A DNA stretch of 64,000 nucleotides. Origin: Prevotella sp. Its GTDB lineage: Bacteria > Bacteroidota > Bacteroidia > Bacteroidales > Dysgonomonadaceae. Below are positions 55,866-64,000 of the stretch, in pieces. The stretch is from assembly GCA_031271965.1 (NCBI GenBank), contig JAISUS010000028.1:186001-250000 (forward strand), written 5' to 3'. The translations under genes and the position numbers were made by a program. Under the pieces are notes generated by a model. It did no database searches, was not told the origin of the DNA, and was given only the letters and a program-made list of their open reading frames with translations. The first letter of the stretch is position 1. Every line of letters begins with the position of its first letter.

Positions 55866-55873
55866 CAAATATA
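55866..55873 (-). promoter_or_regulatory. -7 box of the GntR gene
   Basis: Read on the minus strand this is TATATTTG, a perfect TAnnTTTG match 26 bases before the GntR ATG. A half-operator TTGGAAGTCAA lies just upstream, suggesting autoregulation. Confidence 0.5.
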
Positions 55874-55910
55874 CTAAATTGGAAGTCAAAGACCGAAAAA
55901 AGATATTAAA

Positions 55911-55924
55911 ATTGGATATCCAAT
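55911..55924. promoter_or_regulatory. Operator-like palindrome 1
   Basis: ATTGGATATCCAAT is a perfect 14-bp palindrome, of the same TTGG-N4-CCAA type as the ExuR/UxuR operators of this regulator family. It lies 70 bases from the GntR start. Confidence 0.6.
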
Positions 55925-56034
55925 ATATATCAACAGGTCAGATCGATCTATTATCAATACAATTATTTTATTTACAGCTAATTTAATTTATTTTTTTATA
56001 TAATTAATGATTGATTATTTTGTTATTCGTAAAA

Positions 56035-56046
56035 TTGGATATCCAA
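56035..56046. promoter_or_regulatory. Operator-like palindrome 2
   Basis: TTGGATATCCAA repeats the core of the palindrome at 55911 exactly and is flanked by AAA on the left and A on the right. Exact repetition 123 bases away argues against chance. Confidence 0.6.
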
Positions 56047-56047
56047 A

Positions 56048-56059
56048 TTGGTTCTCCAA
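56048..56059. promoter_or_regulatory. Operator-like palindrome 3
   Basis: TTGGTTCTCCAA shares the TTGG-N4-CCAA arms and starts 2 bases after palindrome 2, giving two sites in tandem. Confidence 0.45.
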
Positions 56060-56233
56060 AATTAGAAATTTATATCGAATCTATATCAAACCACGACCAG
56101 TAAAGCAATATGTTTTAAAACATAATTGCATATAAATATCTAATAAATAGAAATTTAACTGAGATAAATGTAGATTGTTAAAACAAATTATTTGTATGTT
56201 CAAAATTTATTATTTTACTTGCAGCCTGTAAAA

Positions 56234-56245
56234 TTGGTAAACCAG
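56234..56245. promoter_or_regulatory. Operator-like palindrome 4, next to the susC start
   Basis: TTGGTAAACCAG is an imperfect TTGG-N4-CCAA site, 46 bases before the susC ATG and just after a weak -7-like TACTTG at 56216-56221. A repressor bound here would block susC. Confidence 0.45.
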
Positions 56246-56291
56246 ATGAAATTATTTTTAAAACTAACAAGCAAATGAAGATTTAAAAAGT

Positions 56292-59200
56292 ATGACCATG
56301 AGAAACACTTTATCTTTTCTTAACCCTAAAATATTGATGTTCGTATTGATATCCGGGCTGCTGTATTGCTTACCTGCCAAAGTGGCTGCGCAAAATCAGA
56401 AACAGGGTATTACCATCACAGGTGTAGTAACAGACAATGCCGGCGAACCACTAATAGGTGTGTCGATCAGAGTAGCAGGCACAACCAAAGGTGTGATTAC
56501 CGACCTCAATGGGAAATATAGCCTTCCTGTAGATGGCTCTAAATCGGTATTGAACTTTTCCTACACAGGACATATATCTCAAGAAGTAACTGTCGGCGAA
56601 AAAAGAGTTATCAATATTGTGTTAGCGGAAGACTTGCAACAACTGGAAGAAATAGTAGTTGTAGGTTACGGCATCCAGAAAAAATCACACCTCACAGGAT
56701 CTATTACAAAAGTAAAGACTGATGGACTGGACGATGTACCTGTTTCGCGGCTCGACCAAGCTCTACAAGGACGTATTGCCGGCGTACAAATACAAAACCT
56801 GACTTCTGAGGTAGGAGAGGCTCCTCAGGTGAGGGTGCGAGGTATGGGTTCCATCAGCGCAGGAGCACAACCATTAGTTATTATTGATGGATTCCCGGTT
56901 GAAGATGGTTTAGGTATTATAAATCCTAATGATGTAGAAAGTATTGAAATATTAAAAGATGCAGCTTCAGCAGCTATTTATGGATCGCGTGCAGCCAATG
57001 GTGTCATTCTTATTACCACTAAGCAAGGTGTGCCAAACAAACCTAAATATACTCTTAAGACATCGTGGGGAGTAAAAAATGCATATAAACTCCATCCTAT
57101 AATGAGTTCGAAAGAATATGTAGCCATGAGAGTAAACGAAGTGAACCTTCTCGGACAAAGCCTGCCTGCCAATGAATTTGCATTTGCTTGTATAGACAAT
57201 GATACCGACTGGCAGAAAGAAGGTACAAGATCTGCTAATATTTACAATGTGCAGTTCGGAATTTCTGGCGGTACCAATAGCCTCAAATACTATGTTTCAG
57301 GTGCATACACTAACGATCAGGGTATAATGATTAAAAATGAGTTTGAAAAAATGAATGTTAGGGCAAAGATAGATGCCGACTTATCGAAAAAAGTAAAATT
57401 AGGCATAAATCTGGCACCAACATATTCCTTCAGAGAAAGGCCTACAACAAATTTCATTGACTTTTATCGTACTCCGTCATGGTTGCCGGTTAAACATACT
57501 GCTCAAACTGCAGCAATAACGGGTTATGCGGAAGGTGAATATGCAAACGGCGCCCATTTCAATAACAAACTTTATTCAGGGATAGACCCTCAGACAGGAG
57601 AAATGAGAACAGATGTTAAAGCCAGTCCTTTTAATACTGCGAACCACAACCCTCGAATGATTCTGGATAATGAAGAAAGCTATCAGAAAGAATATCGATT
57701 GCAGGGGTCTGCTTATTTGAATATTACTCTGATGAAAGACCTCATATTTAAAACTTCGAATGGATTCAATATCGTATATAAAGATACTGACATCTATAGA
57801 AACAAAGCCTCCCGAAAAGACGGTGAAACCAACAGGGGATTATATCAGAATGATCTGTTCATCGACTTAGTTTCGGAAAATACATTGAATTATGCAACAA
57901 AAATAAATAAAAAGCATGATATAACAGGTTTACTTGGTTTCTCGGCACAAAAAACTACCAGTAAAAGAGCTGGTATATTGGGGTATGATTTTGCTACCGA
58001 CTACATCCATACTCTGAATGCCGCAGGTAGTATTTACATGTACGAAAATGATACCCAATATACCGGAACATGGAAGCAGGAGGAATCGATGGCTTCATTC
58101 TTCAGTCGCTTTACTTATTCATATGAAGATCGTTACCTGCTGTCGGCAAGCCTGCGCACAGATGGAAGTTCAAAATTTGGAGAAGATAGCCGCTGGGGAT
58201 GGTTTCCTTCTATATCCGGAGGATGGAGAGTCAGCGAAGAATCTTTTATGAAAAACAGCCAGAAACTGAAATGGATCAACCAATTAAAACTAAGAGGCAG
58301 TTATGGTGTTACAGGAACTAACAATATACCAAATTATGCTAATATCGACAAGTTACAATCTGCCCCATACATTCTGGGTACAGGAAACGGAACGATAACA
58401 CCGGGTATGGCCAATAATTCCAGCGTATTAGGTAACTCTGGTCTACAATGGGAACAAACAAACGAATACAACGCCGGACTCGATCTTTCTATCTTCAACA
58501 ACAGAGTTGGATTAACTTTAGATTATTACTATTCTTTAACCCGTAAACTTCTATTCCGAGAAAGTATCAACTCTATAAGTGGATATCTTGAAGCATGGGG
58601 CAACAAAGGGAAAGTGAGAAATAGTGGTGTAGAAATAGATATTACAACATATAATGTTCAAAATAAGGTTTTCAACTGGAATACATCATTCAATATTAGT
58701 GCAAATAAAAACAGACTACTTGATGTAGGGGGACCTAGCCAACTTATCAGCCAGGGCGAGCGTAACGAAATGTATATTGCTAAAGTAGGAGGACCTGCTG
58801 TTCAGTTCTATGGTTTTAAAACTATTGGAGTATGGAAAAGTCAGGAAGAAATAGATAACAATCCTCATCACAACACTGACGCTCCGGGTGGATTACGTGT
58901 TCAAAATACAAATGGAGACGGGGTTATAGATGATAACGATATGGTAGCCTTAGGAGATCCTTTTCCCGATTTTACATGGGGTATAACCAACACCTTCACC
59001 TATAAAGGATTCGATCTATCCATTCTGGTTCAAGGTGTACAAGGAATGGATGTATGGAATGGCGATGAATACTATAATGAAACTCGCAAATGGAATAAAA
59101 ACTATGTTGAAAACAGATGGGTAAGTGCAGAGCATCCGGGAGATGGTATAACACCATATTTCAACAATGGTATTAATCATATGCTAACCGACTACGCTAT

Positions 59201-59468
59201 ACAAGATGGATCTTATGTAGCATTGCGTGATATAACAATAGGATATACATTGCCTAAGAAAATGTTGAAAAAGTCTTTATTCTCGAAAATCAGGCTGTAT
59301 GGATCTATACAGAATTTAGGTTATTGGTGGACAAAGGACTATAAAGGAATAAATCCTGAAGCCCGTGCAACAGCAAAACCTTACGACAGCCCACTGGTCG
59401 ATGGCTATCAACGTGGAGCATTCCCATTACAAAGAACATTTAATTTTGGCATTGACTTTAATTTTTAA
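56292..59468 (+). CDS. SusC-type TonB-dependent glycan transporter
   Basis: A 1058-residue outer-membrane receptor. It has a signal peptide (cleavage near KVAAQ, residue about 34), a carboxypeptidase-regulatory domain (GVVTDNAGEPLIGVSI, about 44-120), and a TonB box/plug entry EEIVVVGYG followed by a plug with VRVRGMGSI and IEILKDAASAAIYGSRAANGVILITTK. The barrel ends in NFGIDFNF. These are the SusC/RagA signatures. It forms a pair with the SusD gene 13 bases downstream and should import alginate oligomers. Met3 (56298) is an alternative start. Confidence 0.96.
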   Translation: MTMRNTLSFLNPKILMFVLISGLLYCLPAKVAAQNQKQGITITGVVTDNAGEPLIGVSIRVAGTTKGVITDLNGKYSLPVDGSKSVLNFSYTGHISQEVTVGEKRVINIVLAEDLQQLEEIVVVGYGIQKKSHLTGSITKVKTDGLDDVPVSRLDQALQGRIAGVQIQNLTSEVGEAPQVRVRGMGSISAGAQPLVIIDGFPVEDGLGIINPNDVESIEILKDAASAAIYGSRAANGVILITTKQGVPNKPKYTLKTSWGVKNAYKLHPIMSSKEYVAMRVNEVNLLGQSLPANEFAFACIDNDTDWQKEGTRSANIYNVQFGISGGTNSLKYYVSGAYTNDQGIMIKNEFEKMNVRAKIDADLSKKVKLGINLAPTYSFRERPTTNFIDFYRTPSWLPVKHTAQTAAITGYAEGEYANGAHFNNKLYSGIDPQTGEMRTDVKASPFNTANHNPRMILDNEESYQKEYRLQGSAYLNITLMKDLIFKTSNGFNIVYKDTDIYRNKASRKDGETNRGLYQNDLFIDLVSENTLNYATKINKKHDITGLLGFSAQKTTSKRAGILGYDFATDYIHTLNAAGSIYMYENDTQYTGTWKQEESMASFFSRFTYSYEDRYLLSASLRTDGSSKFGEDSRWGWFPSISGGWRVSEESFMKNSQKLKWINQLKLRGSYGVTGTNNIPNYANIDKLQSAPYILGTGNGTITPGMANNSSVLGNSGLQWEQTNEYNAGLDLSIFNNRVGLTLDYYYSLTRKLLFRESINSISGYLEAWGNKGKVRNSGVEIDITTYNVQNKVFNWNTSFNISANKNRLLDVGGPSQLISQGERNEMYIAKVGGPAVQFYGFKTIGVWKSQEEIDNNPHHNTDAPGGLRVQNTNGDGVIDDNDMVALGDPFPDFTWGITNTFTYKGFDLSILVQGVQGMDVWNGDEYYNETRKWNKNYVENRWVSAEHPGDGITPYFNNGINHMLTDYAIQDGSYVALRDITIGYTLPKKMLKKSLFSKIRLYGSIQNLGYWWTKDYKGINPEARATAKPYDSPLVDGYQRGAFPLQRTFNFGIDFNF

Positions 59469-59481
59469 AATCTAAGAATCC

Positions 59482-60993
59482 ATGAAAAGAATTATAAAAT
59501 ATATACCTCTGCTATGTCTACTGTTTACAATAAACAGTTGTGATGCTTTCCTGGACAGAGATCCTATAGACGAATTAGGAGCCGGAGCATTTTATAAAAA
59601 TACAGAAGAAGTAAACCAAGCCGTTCTGGCATGTTATAATGGCCTGCAAACTACGATGAGATACGAATGGTATCTCACAGAACTAAGGTCAGATAACAGC
59701 AGGCATTATGCAAATGGCTCTACTGCCACATCTAGTAAAGATATCTACGCTATGGACTGGTTCAAGGTAGAAACTACCCATCCCGTTAATAAAAATTATT
59801 GGGAAGCCGTGTACCATAATATTGCAAATTGTAATACAGTTTTACAATATTTGGATGTAGTAGATAATGCTGAACTAAAAAAGCAATTCGAAGGCGAAGC
59901 CGTTTTCCTTAGAGCCTATCATTATTTCAACTTGGTGCGTCTTTACGGGCCTTTATTTATCGTTACGGAACGAATCAGCACAGACCAGGCTAAAATGGCT
60001 GAACGCACATCAGTAAAAGATGTTTATACATTTATAGAAACAGACTTGTTAAACGCTATATCAAAACTGCCTGACAGCTATACTAATGACCAAAAGGGTA
60101 GAATCGATATTTGGGGTGCCAAAACCTTATTAGCAAAAGTATATCTTACTCTAAACCGCTTAAGTGAAGCTAAAACCCTTCTCGAAGAAGTAAGAGACAA
60201 TAATAAAGGGTATGGGCTGCTTACTACTTCTTATAAAGATGTGTTCAGTACAACAAACGAGATGAACAAAGAAATCCTCTTCGCAGTTCGTTATAAGTCG
60301 GGTGGTTATGGTTTAGGCTCACGTTTTGCAAATGCTTTTGCTCCGGCAAACAGTTTCGATTTCATCATTACGGCAGGCGGAGATGGAGACAACTGTCCAA
60401 CTTATGATTTAATAAAATCTTATGATCCGCTTGATGCTCGAAAAAGTGTAACTCTGGCAGAAACATGGTCTAACAAAGGTACAACTGTATATATTGCTTA
60501 TCCTACGAAATATCTGTCACAAGTGAGCACCAAATATGATGCAGAAAACGATTGGCCTGTATTACGCTTTGCGGATGTACTTTTAATGCTGGGCGAAATA
60601 GAAAATGAACTATCAGGACCTTCTGCAGGGCTATCATATCTTAATCAAATCAGAACACGTGCAAAATTAACAACACTAACGATTAATGAAGTACCCAACA
60701 AAAACGCATTTCGTACAGCAATGGAAAAAGAGAGGCGTTGGGAGTTCGCTCTGGAAAATCAGCGTTACTTCGACCTGCTGCGAACCAATCGCATAATACC
60801 GGTTATGGAAAGTCATTTCGAGACAGAAATCTATGTAAATGCGAATTCCGGATCGTTGTCAGGTTATTATACCGAGCCATCATATGAGTCATATTTACAA
60901 AAAAGGCATGTGGATGAATGGCAATTATTGTTACCAATACCATTTAGTGTAATATCAGTAGCACCGAATGCAACTCAGAATCCGGGTTATTAA
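59482..60993 (+). CDS. SusD-type glycan-binding lipoprotein
   Basis: A 503-residue RagB/SusD protein. The signal peptide ends in the lipobox INSC with Cys20. TPR helices and the SusD features are visible: FLDRDPIDELG, ANCNTVLQYLD, FLRAYHYFNLVRLYGP, LLAKVYLTLNRL and, at the C-terminus, ALENQRYFDLLRT and QNPGY. It caps the SusC barrel on the cell surface and binds the glycan, here by context alginate. It is followed 16 bases later by the PL6 gene. Confidence 0.96.
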   Translation: MKRIIKYIPLLCLLFTINSCDAFLDRDPIDELGAGAFYKNTEEVNQAVLACYNGLQTTMRYEWYLTELRSDNSRHYANGSTATSSKDIYAMDWFKVETTHPVNKNYWEAVYHNIANCNTVLQYLDVVDNAELKKQFEGEAVFLRAYHYFNLVRLYGPLFIVTERISTDQAKMAERTSVKDVYTFIETDLLNAISKLPDSYTNDQKGRIDIWGAKTLLAKVYLTLNRLSEAKTLLEEVRDNNKGYGLLTTSYKDVFSTTNEMNKEILFAVRYKSGGYGLGSRFANAFAPANSFDFIITAGGDGDNCPTYDLIKSYDPLDARKSVTLAETWSNKGTTVYIAYPTKYLSQVSTKYDAENDWPVLRFADVLLMLGEIENELSGPSAGLSYLNQIRTRAKLTTLTINEVPNKNAFRTAMEKERRWEFALENQRYFDLLRTNRIIPVMESHFETEIYVNANSGSLSGYYTEPSYESYLQKRHVDEWQLLLPIPFSVISVAPNATQNPGY

Positions 60994-61009
60994 AAACAGG
61001 TAGACTAAT

Positions 61010-63403
61010 ATGAAAAGACTTATTTATATATTTATTTTTTTGTATACAGTTTCTTCACTGGTAGCCAAAGATTATAGGGTATCCGGCATTACAGAGTATA
61101 ACAATGCCGTTAAACTCCTGCAACCCGGTGATCGCATAATATTAGCAAAAGGGGTATGGCAAGACGCACAGTTTGTATTCTACGGAGAAGGTACAGAGCA
61201 GCAGCCTATAACCCTTACCGTAGAAGAATATGGAGCCACAACAATAGAGGGTGGCTCCACACTCCAGCTGTATGGGAACTATTTAGTTATTGATGGTCTG
61301 GTGTTTGTTAATGGCTATGCACCCCAAAAACAGGTTATAGAATTCAAAAAGGGAACAGAAAAAGTAGCAAACAATAGCATACTTCGAAATTGTGTTATTG
61401 ATAGCTACAACAAGCCAGACCGCAACAGTGAAGATTCGTGGGTTAACCTTTGGGGAAGAAATAATGAAGTCGTTAACTGTTATTTCGGAGGAAAAACAAA
61501 TCATGGGGTAACACTTATTGTATGGCCTAACGGCGAAGGGCACAATAAAAATTTCCATCGTATACACAAGAACTACTTCGGTGCACGGCCTCGCCTTGGA
61601 TCGAATGGTGGTGAAACTATCCGTATAGGTACAAGCCATGTGTCTATGGAAAATTCGAATACCATTGTAGAATCTAATTATTTTGAGCATTGCAATGGCG
61701 AAGTAGAAATACTTTCGGTAAAATCATGCGAAAACAGGATAATAAATAATACTTTCTTCGAATGTGAAGGCAGTGTCGTTCTGCGTCACGGACATCGCAA
61801 CGAAGTATCTGGCAATTCGTTCATTGGAAACAACAAACCTTTTACCGGAGGTGTTCGTATAATAAACGAAAGCCAACGTGTCTTTAATAATTACTTCTAT
61901 GGATTAAAGGGCAAAGACTTCAGAGGGCCGATCGTAATAATGAACGGGGTACCAAATTCTGTAGCTAATCGCTATCACCAGGTGAAAGATGCTGAAATAA
62001 TGTTCAATACATGGGTTGATTGTGAATTGCCTTGGCAACTATGTGTCGGGAGTGATGAAGAGCGAACTGCTGTTCCTGTCAATTCCAGGATAGCGAATAA
62101 TATAGTTTATTGTCCACAAGAAGAGACTCTGATTAAATCCTTTGATCGCACCAATGGCATAACCTTTGCAAATAACTTGTTGATAAGCAATAAAGGTGTA
62201 GAAAAAGGGAAAGGATTTATCAATGGTACAGTCACTAATATAAATAATGTTAACGGACTTCCCATCATTAGCTCAAATATCAAAGTGGATGATCAGACAG
62301 GTTATATAACTTCTGATATAGACGGGCTGACGCGTAAAGGTAATAAAACCATAGGAGCTATAAATAATGGAACAGTCAATGCTTTAACCAATATAGCATC
62401 AGCAAAAAACTGTGGCCCATCGTGGTACACGCCCATCTCAAAAGAAAAAGTCAAAGGTAAAGTTACAATACTCAGTCCCGGGATAGATGTTTTAGTAAAA
62501 GCTGTGAAGAAATCAAATCCAGGAGATATATTTGAGTTACAAGCCGGTGAATATATCAATTCTCAAAAGATTGTTATTCCACACAGTTTAACAATAAAGG
62601 CTGCAAATACATCCGAAAGGCCTGTGATAAAAGCAGATATGCAAGCTAAAGTAAATTGTATTTTTGAAATAGGTGGTAACCTTGATTTTTCTATCAACGG
62701 ACTCGATATCAATGGCAAGCAAAGTGACACTTCATATGTAAAATATGCGTTAGCTACCATAAAAGAGAGTATAGCTCATTCTTATAATATGCACATAAGC
62801 AATTGTGATATATATAATTTCGAAAATAAAGAAGGCGGAGCTATCTACAAAGCATATAAAGGTACGTTCGCCGATACTCTTACTGTTATTAATTCTGTTT
62901 TCAGAGATTCGTACCGGGGATTTGCACTGAATGATGAGAAAGACGGAAAAGGATTATACAGTGCCGAGTTTATGATTTTCGACAATTGCGTATTTGCCAA
63001 TATAGAGCAGTGGGCTATAGATTTCCTACGTGGTGGTAACGATGAGTCTACATTAGGTGGAAATCTTATTATAGATCACTGTGTGTTTGATAACGTAAAT
63101 AATCGTGAGAACCAAACTATAATTAAGCATACAGGATTGATTACTATAGATATAAAAAACACAGTGTTTTTTAATTCTCCTTTAGCTAAATCTCCGGTAC
63201 GTTTATCAGGCAGGCATAATACAATAGATTATAGTGCAGTTTACCAAGCTGGAAAAATTACAAAGGTTAATGGTGCAAAAGAAGGTACTAATATTATATA
63301 TTTTGCTCCGGAGTATATAAAAGGTACATTTTACATACCTGAAGCAAAATCACCATTGATGGGTAAAGCTTCGGACGGAAACAATATTGGACTTAAACGC
63401 TAA
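61010..63403 (+). CDS. Two-domain PL6 alginate lyase
   Basis: A 797-residue lyase with a signal peptidase I-type signal (MKRLIYIFIFLYTVSSLVAK). The N-terminal right-handed beta-helix (about 22-480) is PL6: GETIRIGTSH (201-210), catalytic Lys238 in EILSVKSCENR and Arg259 in VVLRHGHRNEV, with the 21-residue Lys-Arg spacing of known PL6 enzymes. A second beta-helix domain follows (about 485-797, KVTILSPGIDVLVKAVKKSNPGD), as in AlyGC-type two-domain enzymes. It cleaves alginate by beta-elimination, outside or in the periplasm. It is third in the susC-susD operon and is followed by a paralogue. Confidence 0.94.
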   Translation: MKRLIYIFIFLYTVSSLVAKDYRVSGITEYNNAVKLLQPGDRIILAKGVWQDAQFVFYGEGTEQQPITLTVEEYGATTIEGGSTLQLYGNYLVIDGLVFVNGYAPQKQVIEFKKGTEKVANNSILRNCVIDSYNKPDRNSEDSWVNLWGRNNEVVNCYFGGKTNHGVTLIVWPNGEGHNKNFHRIHKNYFGARPRLGSNGGETIRIGTSHVSMENSNTIVESNYFEHCNGEVEILSVKSCENRIINNTFFECEGSVVLRHGHRNEVSGNSFIGNNKPFTGGVRIINESQRVFNNYFYGLKGKDFRGPIVIMNGVPNSVANRYHQVKDAEIMFNTWVDCELPWQLCVGSDEERTAVPVNSRIANNIVYCPQEETLIKSFDRTNGITFANNLLISNKGVEKGKGFINGTVTNINNVNGLPIISSNIKVDDQTGYITSDIDGLTRKGNKTIGAINNGTVNALTNIASAKNCGPSWYTPISKEKVKGKVTILSPGIDVLVKAVKKSNPGDIFELQAGEYINSQKIVIPHSLTIKAANTSERPVIKADMQAKVNCIFEIGGNLDFSINGLDINGKQSDTSYVKYALATIKESIAHSYNMHISNCDIYNFENKEGGAIYKAYKGTFADTLTVINSVFRDSYRGFALNDEKDGKGLYSAEFMIFDNCVFANIEQWAIDFLRGGNDESTLGGNLIIDHCVFDNVNNRENQTIIKHTGLITIDIKNTVFFNSPLAKSPVRLSGRHNTIDYSAVYQAGKITKVNGAKEGTNIIYFAPEYIKGTFYIPEAKSPLMGKASDGNNIGLKR

Positions 63404-63415
63404 GATGCATCTAAA

Positions 63416-64000
63416 GTGAAGAAAAATATGTCGACTATATTTATGATATGTATATTGGCTTGGGGTGGCTGTCAGGGCAATACAAATCAAGAACAACCTG
63501 TTTCACCTCCCGACTTGCCCAAGTTGTCATCGAAGAAATATAAGGTGACCAACATAAAAGAGTATCAGGAAAAAGTTGCAGAACTGCTTCCCGGAGATAC
63601 TATAATGTTAGCACAAGGTATATGGAAAGATTGCCTGTTTGTCTTTTACGGAGAAGGTACTCAGGAAAAACCGATAACGCTGACAGTGGAAGCCTATGGT
63701 AAGACTACTATTGAAGGTAATTCGAACCTGAAAATGTATGGCAACAATTTGGTTGTAGACGGTCTTTTTTTTACTAATGGTTATTCGGCAACGGAACAAC
63801 TTATAGAATTCAGGAAAGGAAGTTCGCTGACGGCCAATAACTCGGTACTGAAAAATTGTGTAATAGATTCGTACAGCAATCCCGACAAAACGAAGAAAGA
63901 TGCTTGGGTAAATCTTTGGGGACGAAATAACAGGGTCGAAAACTGTTATTTCGGCACAAAGACAAATCTTGGAGTTGTTCTTATCATATGGCCTAATGGA
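63416..64000 (+). CDS. Second PL6 alginate lyase, N-terminal part, lipoprotein
   Basis: Cut off by the window end; 195 codons are visible. I start at the GTG at 63416 (MKKNMSTIFMICILAWGGC) because it supplies a charged n-region for a lipobox signal with lipidated Cys19; the ATG at 63428 (MSTIFM) is also possible. The mature part closely follows the first PL6 lyase (FVFYGEGT, PITLTVEAYG, DSYSNPD, WVNLWGRNN, NCYFGTKTN, IIWPNG). The catalytic Lys/Arg region lies beyond the window. As a lipoprotein it may be on the cell surface, whereas the upstream enzyme is soluble. It begins 12 bases after that gene. Confidence 0.85.
   Translation, partial: MKKNMSTIFMICILAWGGCQGNTNQEQPVSPPDLPKLSSKKYKVTNIKEYQEKVAELLPGDTIMLAQGIWKDCLFVFYGEGTQEKPITLTVEAYGKTTIEGNSNLKMYGNNLVVDGLFFTNGYSATEQLIEFRKGSSLTANNSVLKNCVIDSYSNPDKTKKDAWVNLWGRNNRVENCYFGTKTNLGVVLIIWPNG

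Larger units (their letters stand above)
55841..56291. other. Divergent control region of the alginate locus
   Basis: This 451-base AT-rich gap separates the GntR-led minus-strand genes from susC. It contains several TTGG-N4-CCAA palindromes (see separate entries), a half-matching TTGGAAGTCAA at 55879-55889, a minus-strand -7 box for the regulator and a weak plus-strand TTTG (56191-56194)/TACTTG (56216-56221) promoter for susC. No small gene was found. Confidence 0.6.

Noticed and set aside
63405..63419. ATG at 63405 as a start for the second PL6 gene
   Set aside because: It runs into TGA after four codons and is out of frame with the lyase; GTG 63416 or ATG 63428 are in frame.

Overview
This window looks like chromosome from a low-GC member of the Bacteroidota, most likely order Bacteroidales and close to Dysgonomonas. 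The evidence is a SusC/SusD pair, an Oar-type TonB-dependent receptor, Bacteroidetes-type -7 promoter boxes (TAnnTTTG) with weak Shine-Dalgarno sites, and Bacteroidota-restricted families (LruC/DUF4842, DUF6913). The genus is an inference. I found no rRNA, tRNA, CRISPR array, transposase or phage gene.

Layout. 1-1.5 kb: the end of a cut-off gene, a small secreted protein of unknown function, and a possible 38-residue membrane peptide with its own promoter box and terminator. 1.6-4.8 kb: an Oar-type outer-membrane receptor. 5.1-15.7 kb: a nitrogen-assimilation divergon, with porin-glnK-amt on the minus strand and asnB-gltB-gltD on the plus strand, covering ammonium uptake, its PII regulator, and glutamate and asparagine synthesis. 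15.8-32.5 kb: one long minus-strand exopolysaccharide operon of 14 genes. It begins with a LruC-type lipoprotein, followed by a free CheY-like receiver, a phosphoglycosyl transferase carrying a degenerate receiver domain, a half-length TolC-like protein, a Wzc-like protein with a degenerate kinase domain, a Wzy-like polymerase/ligase, six glycosyltransferases, an acyltransferase and a Wzx flippase. 32.8-37.8 kb: two hybrid histidine kinases flanking an endonuclease/exonuclease/phosphatase-family membrane protein. 38-48.4 kb: an NfeD-like/flotillin pair, a secreted protein, an HprK/PEPCK-like P-loop protein, then ligA, a methyltransferase, galK and a DUF6913 protein. 48.5-49.4 kb: dapA. 49.5-64 kb: an alginate utilisation locus.

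The alginate locus reads as a complete route to the monomer. A SusC/SusD pair and two PL6 lyases bind and cut the polymer. A PL17 exolyase releases unsaturated monouronate, and a KdgF-like cupin opens it to the linear keto form. An ExuT-like MFS carrier crosses the inner membrane, and an SDR enzyme reduces DEH to KDG. KDG kinase and KDPG aldolase are not in the window. A FadR-type GntR regulator sits at the divergent promoter region, which holds several TTGG-N4-CCAA palindromes that look like its operators. An esterase next to the locus could remove O-acetyl groups.

The most unusual part is the exopolysaccharide locus. The catalytic Walker motif expected of a Wzc tyrosine kinase is missing. 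An intact phosphorylatable receiver is translationally coupled to an initiating sugar-phosphate transferase that has its own non-phosphorylatable receiver, and two hybrid kinases lie just upstream. This suggests that two-component phosphorylation, rather than tyrosine phosphorylation, controls initiation or assembly of the polymer.
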